A stretch of 10,065 nt of DNA from the NCBI RefSeq assembly GCF_000955955.1, contig NZ_JYJG01000545.1, forward strand, positions 1 to 10,065, in the 5' to 3' direction. The position numbers were made by a program, and so were the translations under genes. Source of the stretch: Lentzea aerocolonigenes. Lineage in GTDB: Bacteria > Actinomycetota > Actinomycetes > Mycobacteriales > Pseudonocardiaceae. How positions within the stretch are numbered: position 1 is the first letter of the stretch; every line of letters starts with the position of its first letter. Under the pieces are notes generated by a model. The model was given only the letters and a program-made list of their open reading frames with translations. It ran no database searches and was not told the origin of the DNA. Shown piece after piece: positions 5,802-10,065 of this stretch.

Positions 5802-7254
5802 ATGGATCAGCCGATGTCACCAGAGAACCTGTGGGTCGAGGATCCGCAGGTCGTCGTCCTGCCCGAAGCGGACTTGGTCGCCGAACCCGCCGACCTTCGT
5901 GCCCGCGCCGGTGGTCAGGTCCCGTGACGCGGTGGCGGCAGCCGTCGGCAACGCGTCCCTGCTCAGCATCGGGTACCTGTTGCTCGGGCGGCGGCTGGTG
6001 GCCTTCTTGACCCTGCTCGTGACCATCGTGCTCGTGACCTTCGTTGTCGCCGTGCCGTCGGTGTGGTTCGAGGTGGCGGTGCTGGCGTGGTGGGCGGCCA
6101 TGATCTGGCACGGCTGGTACCTCGGCGGCGGGAAAGCCGGTGAGGTGGCAAGAAGGCAGCGGCGGATCGCGTTCGCGGTCACGGTTCCGGTGCTGCTCGT
6201 CGTCGGGCTGGTGCGGTTCGACGCCGTGCGGCTCGAAGGGAACGTCGACGAAGCCCGGCAGCAGGGTGACTGCGCGCGGGCGGAGACCGAGCTCGGGAAG
6301 GTGTGGTTCGGGCACCGGGTGATCGATGCGCCGATGACCGGGCGCACCGACCGGACCGTCGACGCGTGCCGGCAGATCCGGCAGGCGTCGGGCAAGCTCG
6401 ACGACGCGTGGGCCAAGGGCACCACGGACGCGCTGGCGAGTGGCTTCCGCGGCCTCGACGCGGTGCTGACGGAGCTGCCCGGCCACGAGCAGATGGTCAA
6501 GACAGCGCTCGACCGGTTCGTCAATCGTCTGCCCACCGACGACAACTGCCGCACCAGCGGGCTCACTGACTGGCTGAAGGCCCGCAAGTCCACCGGCAAC
6601 GAGCTAGACCGGGCGGCGAACGTGGTGTCGCGGGTCGCGCCTCCGGCACTTGTCGGGTGTGCCGACGAAGAGATGGCGCGCGAGCACTTCAAGAACGCCC
6701 AGCAGCGGTACCAGCAGCTGCTCGACGAGTACCCCGGCCACGAACTGACCGGCAAGGCGCGGGAGGGTGCCACGAAGGCCAGGCTCGCGGCCGAGCTGGC
6801 ACACGTCCGCAACCTGCACGGCGCTTACTGCGCCCAGCCTGCCGCCTACAGCGGTGCGCCGGAGTTCCGGCGGGGTGCGGTCAACCGGGCGGTGGTCTTC
6901 GGCAACCGGGAGCACCTGGACAGGCTGCCCGGTGACTGGCTCACCGGCGAGATCGGCGAGGCCGTGCTGGTGCTGTGCACGGAGCAGACCACGTTCGGGG
7001 CGCCGACGCAGACCTGCCCGTACCGGTCCGACCGCACGGGCCGGGTCAGCAGCGTGACGTTCCGCAAGATCGCCATCCCGGTCAAGGCCTACGAACTGCG
7101 GACCGGCAAGCTCGTGGCGGACACCAGGGTGGAGATCAGCGGTACGAGCTGCCCGAGCTCGTTCTACATCTTCGGCGACGCGCCCGCGAACAGGTACGTG
7201 AGCCCGTCCGAGGGTGATGTGCGAGCGGGGTACGCCGCGGTGATCACCCCCTGA
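5802..7254 (+). CDS. membrane protein with Cys-rich extracytoplasmic domain; apparent frameshift near 5886
   Basis: Joined across the frameshift, the product is 483 residues. After an acidic N terminus and a Pro-rich stretch come three likely membrane segments (about 67-85, 88-107 and 122-138). The Arg/Lys-rich loop KAGEVARRQRR between segments 2 and 3 should be cytoplasmic, which puts the large C-terminal domain outside. That domain has exactly eight cysteines (157, 189, 249, 286, 343, 392, 405, 450), suggesting disulfides. A helical stretch (about 287-330, with FKNAQQRYQQLLDEYPGHEL) looks TPR-like. I do not recognise the family and no catalytic motif is visible. The uninterrupted frame for residues after the shift could start at GTG 5899 or 5932; the open short frame covers 5802-5927. 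The next gene starts 26 bp later, so co-transcription with the kinase-like gene and eccD is likely. Confidence 0.7.
5886..5888 (+). other. apparent frameshift site (CCC run)
   Basis: Reading from ATG 5802, the frame is coding-like up to GAA at 5883-5885, then third positions become mixed and a stop follows at 5925. Dropping one C here gives GAA CCG CCG ACC TTC GTG, a run with G or C at every third position after the GAA, leading directly into the long membrane-protein frame. The exact base is uncertain; the shift could lie anywhere from about 5880 to 5899. Confidence 0.55.
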
Positions 7255-7280
7255 GCGCGGCCACTACGATGGAGCCCGCG

Positions 7281-8615
7281 ATGGGAACTGATCACGGCTT
7301 CAGCGACCTGGTACCGCGCGGTACCGGGCCGGCGGCGACCGTCTACGCGGGCATCCTCGCGGGCACGGGGGAAGCCGTCGCGCTCAAGGTGTTCCGCGCC
7401 AAGCTGCCGCGCCGCACGCGGGCCGAGGTCGAGCGGGAGCTCGCGCGCCTCGCGCCGTTGCGGGAGCGGGCGGCCGTGCTCGTCGCGGACGGGCTGACGG
7501 AGCTGGGTGAGCACACGGCGCTGCGGATGGAGCTGTGCACGCAGTCGCTGGCGGATCTGGTGGAGCAGGAAGGGCCGCTGTCGATCGCCGAGGTGCTCAC
7601 GATCGGCAAGACGCTCGCCGGTGCCCTCGCGGCAGCGCACGAGCTGGGCATCGTGCATGGTGGCGTCACGCCGGGCAATGTGCTGTTCCGGCCGTCGGGT
7701 GACCCGGTGCTCGCCGACTTCGGTCTCACGCTGCGGCGGGCGTTCCCGCACGACCAGGGTGAAGGCGTCGACTTCCTCGCGCCGGAGGTGCTGGAGCACG
7801 GCGCGGTGGACGAGCGCGCCGACCTCTACGGGCTCGGTGCGGTGCTCTACCTCGCGTTGACCGGGTTGTCGCCGCACCCGGCGCGGCTCGGTGAGCACCC
7901 GGACGACCGCAAGCTGCGCATCCTCGGTTCGCCGGTGCCACGGCCGGACCGGAGCGATCTTCCCGACGAGGTCGCCGAGCTCGTGAAGGCGTTGCTCGCC
8001 AAGAATCCCGCGATCCGTCCCGGCAGCATGGGCGACGTCGCGGGATGGCTGGAACGGCTCGCCGCCAGGCTGCCGGGACAGGGTCAGGTCACCGCGCACG
8101 ACTTCGACGACTTCGCGGACTTCGACGACGAGACTCCGCTGCGGCAGCCGGTGCCCAGCGGTGCGCCGGTGTTCGTGTCCGCGCCCGGCAGGGCGGCGCG
8201 GCGGCATCCGGCGTGGCCCGTGCTCGGTGGCGTGGCCGGGTTGCTCGTCGTGGTGGGGCTCGGGGTTTTCCTGCTGCGCAGCGATCCGCAGGTGCTCAAC
8301 ACGACGGCCGGCTCGACGGTCGCGCCGCCACCGTCTTCGAAGACGTCCAAGTCGGTGCTGCTGGAGCTGGCCGACCCGGTCGACAACGTCACTTCTGTCG
8401 AACTGTCCTGGACCAGCCCGGAACGGCTGGAGTTCGCGGTGATCGTCGCCGAGGACGGCGAGCAGGCGAAGACCGTGCACGCCTACCAGAACCGCACGAT
8501 GCAGGTGCCGGTGGACCCGACCCGCAAGTACTGCTTCTCGGTGCAGGGCACCGACGGCACGCGCGTCTACGAGAGCGCGCCGAAAGCGGTACGCGACGCC
8601 AGGTGCAAAATCTGA
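7281..8615 (+). CDS. receptor-type serine/threonine kinase homologue, probable pseudokinase
   Basis: This 444-residue protein has a bacterial Ser/Thr kinase-like domain (about 8-262), a linker, one membrane segment (about 312-332) and an extracytoplasmic domain. Conserved parts are a degenerate Gly-rich loop (GTGPAATVY), the VAIK-type lysine Lys36 in VALKVF, the DFG motif (146-148), Asn133 and APE (167-169). The catalytic loop HRDxKPxN reads HGGVTPGN (126-133): the catalytic Asp is Gly128 and the Lys is Thr130. ATP/Mg binding is therefore possible but phosphotransfer is doubtful. The juxtamembrane stretch 274-284 is very acidic (DFDDFADFDDE). The outer part (about 358-444) resembles a fibronectin type III domain, with Cys418 and Cys442. 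ATG 7281 has GGAG 6 nt upstream; ATG 7269 would precede that site. It likely signals for, or scaffolds, the neighbouring EccD (inference). Confidence 0.8.
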   Translation: MGTDHGFSDLVPRGTGPAATVYAGILAGTGEAVALKVFRAKLPRRTRAEVERELARLAPLRERAAVLVADGLTELGEHTALRMELCTQSLADLVEQEGPLSIAEVLTIGKTLAGALAAAHELGIVHGGVTPGNVLFRPSGDPVLADFGLTLRRAFPHDQGEGVDFLAPEVLEHGAVDERADLYGLGAVLYLALTGLSPHPARLGEHPDDRKLRILGSPVPRPDRSDLPDEVAELVKALLAKNPAIRPGSMGDVAGWLERLAARLPGQGQVTAHDFDDFADFDDETPLRQPVPSGAPVFVSAPGRAARRHPAWPVLGGVAGLLVVVGLGVFLLRSDPQVLNTTAGSTVAPPPSSKTSKSVLLELADPVDNVTSVELSWTSPERLEFAVIVAEDGEQAKTVHAYQNRTMQVPVDPTRKYCFSVQGTDGTRVYESAPKAVRDARCKI

Positions 8616-8698
8616 CCGGAACCGGCCGTCACCACGTCTGACCAGTCGATTCGGCCCAAGGTAGAGGCTGCCGAAGTCTCTCGTCCTTGGAGAACGAC
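8616..8698 (+). other. spacer between kinase-like gene and eccD
   Basis: This 83-bp gap holds a 6-bp inverted repeat TTCGGC/GCCGAA (8650-8655 and 8670-8675) with a 14-nt loop, too weak to call a terminator, and the eccD ribosome site GGAG (8689-8692). It could hold an internal promoter, but no boxes are clear. Nothing contradicts read-through from the kinase-like gene. Confidence 0.35.
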
Positions 8699-10017
8699 AT
8701 GAACACCACCGGTCTGGCCCGACTGACCGTCGTGGCACCGAACCGCCGGGTCGACCTGGCCCTGCCGGAACGCTCACCGCTGGCCGAGCTGCTGCCCGCC
8801 GTGTTGCGCCACGCCGGGGAGCACCTGGCCGACGACGGGATCCGCGACGGCGGGTGGGTGCTGCGCCGGGCGGACGGCACGGCGCTGGAAACCGGGAAGT
8901 CGCTGGGGGCACAACGGGTCCGCGACGGCGAGGTGCTGCACCTGACGACCGCCGGCGCGGAGTGGCCCGAGCTCGAGTACGACGACGTGGTGGACGCCAT
9001 CGCCACCGGGGCGGGCCGCACCGGCAGCGTGTGGGCGCCGAAGCACACGCGGTTCGCGAGTCTCACGTGCGGTGCGGTGGCCGGGCTGCTGTGCCTGGTT
9101 TCCTTGCTGCGCGCCGGGATCGGGCCGTGGGTGCTGGCGGCGGCCGGACTGCTGGCCGTGGCGGCCGTGCTGCTCGCGCGGGCCGGTGGTGACGGCGGCG
9201 CCGGAGCGGTGCTGGGCGCGGTGGCGCTGCCGTTCGCGTTCGTGGGCGGTGGGTTGCTGCTCGGGACGCCGAACCTGCTCTTGGCGTGTGCCGCACTGTT
9301 GCTCGCCGGGGTGGTCGGGCTGCTCGGGGTGGTCGACCGGGCGGCGGTGTTCGCCGGTGCCGCGGCGGCCGGGCTGTTCGGCGCTCTCGGGGCATGGCTC
9401 GCGACGTTTTCCGCGCTGGGTTCTGTTGGCGCGGCGGCGGTGGTCGCGGCGGCCGGGCTCGCCTTCTCCCCATGCTCGTTCCGCTGTCGGTGCGGCTGGG
9501 GCGGGTGCCGATGCCGGTGTTGCCGCTCGGGACAGCGGAGCTGATGCGCGACACGCCACAGCCGCCGCGCGGTGCGGTCTACGCGGCCGTGCTGCGTGCG
9601 GACGCGGTGCTGACCGGGCTGGTAGGGGCGGTGGCTGTGGTCGCTGCCGTGAGCCAGTTCCTTTTGGTGGCAAGCGGAACGCTGTCGGGAGCGGTGTTCG
9701 TCGCAGTGCTGGCGGTGGGATTCCTGTTGCGCGCCAGGCTTTACCCGGTGGTGCGGCAGCGGATGGCGTTGCTGGGCGCTGGGGTCACCGGGATGGCGTG
9801 CCTCGCGTTGGCTGCACCCGTGCTGGTGGCGGGGCCGGTGCTGCTCGGGATGGTGTTCGTGGTGGTGCTGCTCGGGTTGCGGCACAGCACCAGCACGCCC
9901 AGCCCCTACCTCGGACGGTACGCGGAGCTGGGCGAGATCGTGCTGGTGCTGGCGTTGGTGCCGTTGCTGTGCTGGGTGCTCGACCTGTACGCGGTGGTGC
10001 GCGGCCTGGGCGGCTGA
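8699..10017 (+). CDS. eccD: type VII secretion integral membrane protein EccD; apparent frameshift near 9470
   Basis: EccD forms the membrane pore scaffold of ESX/type VII secretion machines together with EccB, EccC and EccE. The N-terminal part (about 1-85) is a YukD/ubiquitin-like domain (ARLTVVAPNRRVDLALPE, later LRRADGTALETGKSLGAQRV and GEVLHLTT). A linker leads into repeated Leu/Val/Ala-rich membrane segments from about residue 118 to the end, matching the eleven-helix EccD plan. As written, the frame from ATG 8699 turns into a Cys/Arg-rich tail and stops at 9544. The membrane pattern continues in another frame (LVPLSVRLGRVPMPVLPLG, then helices) to TGA 10017. Adding one C at 9468-9471 joins them into 439 residues, a normal family length. 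GGAG at 8689-8692 supports ATG 8699 over the in-frame TTG 8687. No other Ecc gene is in the window. Confidence 0.85.
9468..9471 (+). other. apparent frameshift site in eccD (CCCC run)
   Basis: Codons up to TCC (9467-9469) in the eccD frame end almost always in G or C. After it, that frame reads a stretch with many Cys and Arg and stops at 9544, while the frame one base back has near-uniform G/C third positions and EccD-like sequence starting at ATG 9472. A fifth C in this run restores a single frame (TTC TCC CCC ATG CTC). Confidence 0.75.
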
Positions 10018-10032
10018 CGTCTCAACGTCAGC
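10013..10032. terminator. hairpin overlapping the eccD stop codon
   Basis: GCTGACGT (10013-10020) pairs perfectly with ACGTCAGC (10025-10032) around the loop CTCA. The left arm includes the eccD stop TGA (10015-10017). The right arm includes the reverse complement of a stop for a possible convergent gene (10028-10030). No T tract follows. It is a plausible compact terminator shared by both strands. Confidence 0.5.
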
Positions 10033-10065
10033 GCTCGTGCCGCCGCCATGCCGTGTGCAGAACCT
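10028..10065 (-). CDS. possible C-terminal end of a convergent gene
   Basis: On the minus strand one frame reads VLHTAWRRHER and then TGA at 10030-10028. A charged, Trp-containing tail next to a shared hairpin is a believable protein end, but eleven codons at the window edge prove little. The alternative is that this is the intergenic or leader region of a plus-strand gene beyond the window. Confidence 0.3.
   Translation of the reverse strand, partial: VLHTAWRRHER

Noticed and set aside
7164..8912. 582-residue open frame on the minus strand
   Set aside because: It lies antisense to the kinase-like gene and is rich in Arg, Pro, Gln and His with no domain pattern. Long antisense frames are expected opposite GC-rich genes; the plus-strand reading has clear kinase motifs.
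9464..9476. Programmed -1 frameshifting in eccD
   Set aside because: The site TTCTCCCCATG does not follow the usual X-XXY-YYZ slippery pattern in the reading frame and no strong downstream hairpin was noticed, so an indel is more likely. It is kept only as an alternative in the frameshift finding.
8629..9885. 418-residue minus-strand open frame opposite eccD
   Set aside because: It is a low-complexity Pro/Ala/Ser/Thr/Arg sequence with no recognisable features, a mirror of the Leu/Val/Ala-rich membrane codons of eccD.
1..10065. tRNA, rRNA, CRISPR array, insertion sequence or phage attachment site
   Set aside because: No cloverleaf arms with CCA-type ends, no spaced repeats, no transposase frame and no terminal inverted repeats were seen anywhere in the window.

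Overview
The window is high-GC DNA (roughly 70% G+C by eye, with third codon positions almost always G or C). GTG/TTG starts, a LuxR-type regulator, a lipoprotein, a receptor-type kinase-like protein and a type VII secretion EccD protein all fit an actinomycete. The overall feel is of the Pseudonocardiales, but that placement is inference; no rRNA or marker gene is present.

Region 1 (1-3301). A few codons that may end an upstream gene are followed by a hairpin and a 340-bp intergenic stretch with an 11-bp tandem repeat and a 26-bp dyad. Then come three overlapping plus-strand genes. The first is a NarL/DesK-class sensor histidine kinase (423-1532). The second is a membrane protein that resembles such a kinase but lacks the phospho-acceptor histidine and the ATP-binding boxes (1525-2622). 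The third is a NarL/LuxR-type response regulator (2607-3275). The overlapping ends imply fixed expression ratios and probably one signalling unit, possibly a mixed kinase/pseudokinase sensor.

Region 2 (3304-5701, minus strand). This holds an exported lipoprotein of unknown function (3304-4530), a secreted YiiX/YycO-like permuted-papain hydrolase (4602-5207) and a small protein with one EF-hand loop (5342-5701). A GC-rich hairpin separates this group from the convergent two-component operon. A perfect 15-bp hairpin lies between the EF-hand gene and the hydrolase gene.

Region 3 (5802-10017, plus strand). This is a likely operon of three membrane proteins. The first has three membrane segments and an outward-facing domain with eight cysteines (5802-7254). 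The second is a serine/threonine-kinase-like receptor whose HRD motif reads HGG, so it is probably a pseudokinase (7281-8615). The third is EccD, the type VII secretion channel subunit (8699-10017). Two of the three genes show an apparent single-base frameshift at a run of C residues (5886-5888 and 9468-9471). The shifts can be placed from third-position GC and from implausible residue runs; they are either sequencing/assembly errors or real lesions. A hairpin overlaps the eccD stop, and a convergent gene may end 11 bp later. If so, this eccD stands apart from the usual eccB/eccC/mycP neighbours on its downstream side.

The best candidate for something undescribed is the region 3 module: Cys-rich membrane protein + receptor pseudokinase + solitary EccD. 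The kinase/degenerate-kinase/regulator triad comes second.
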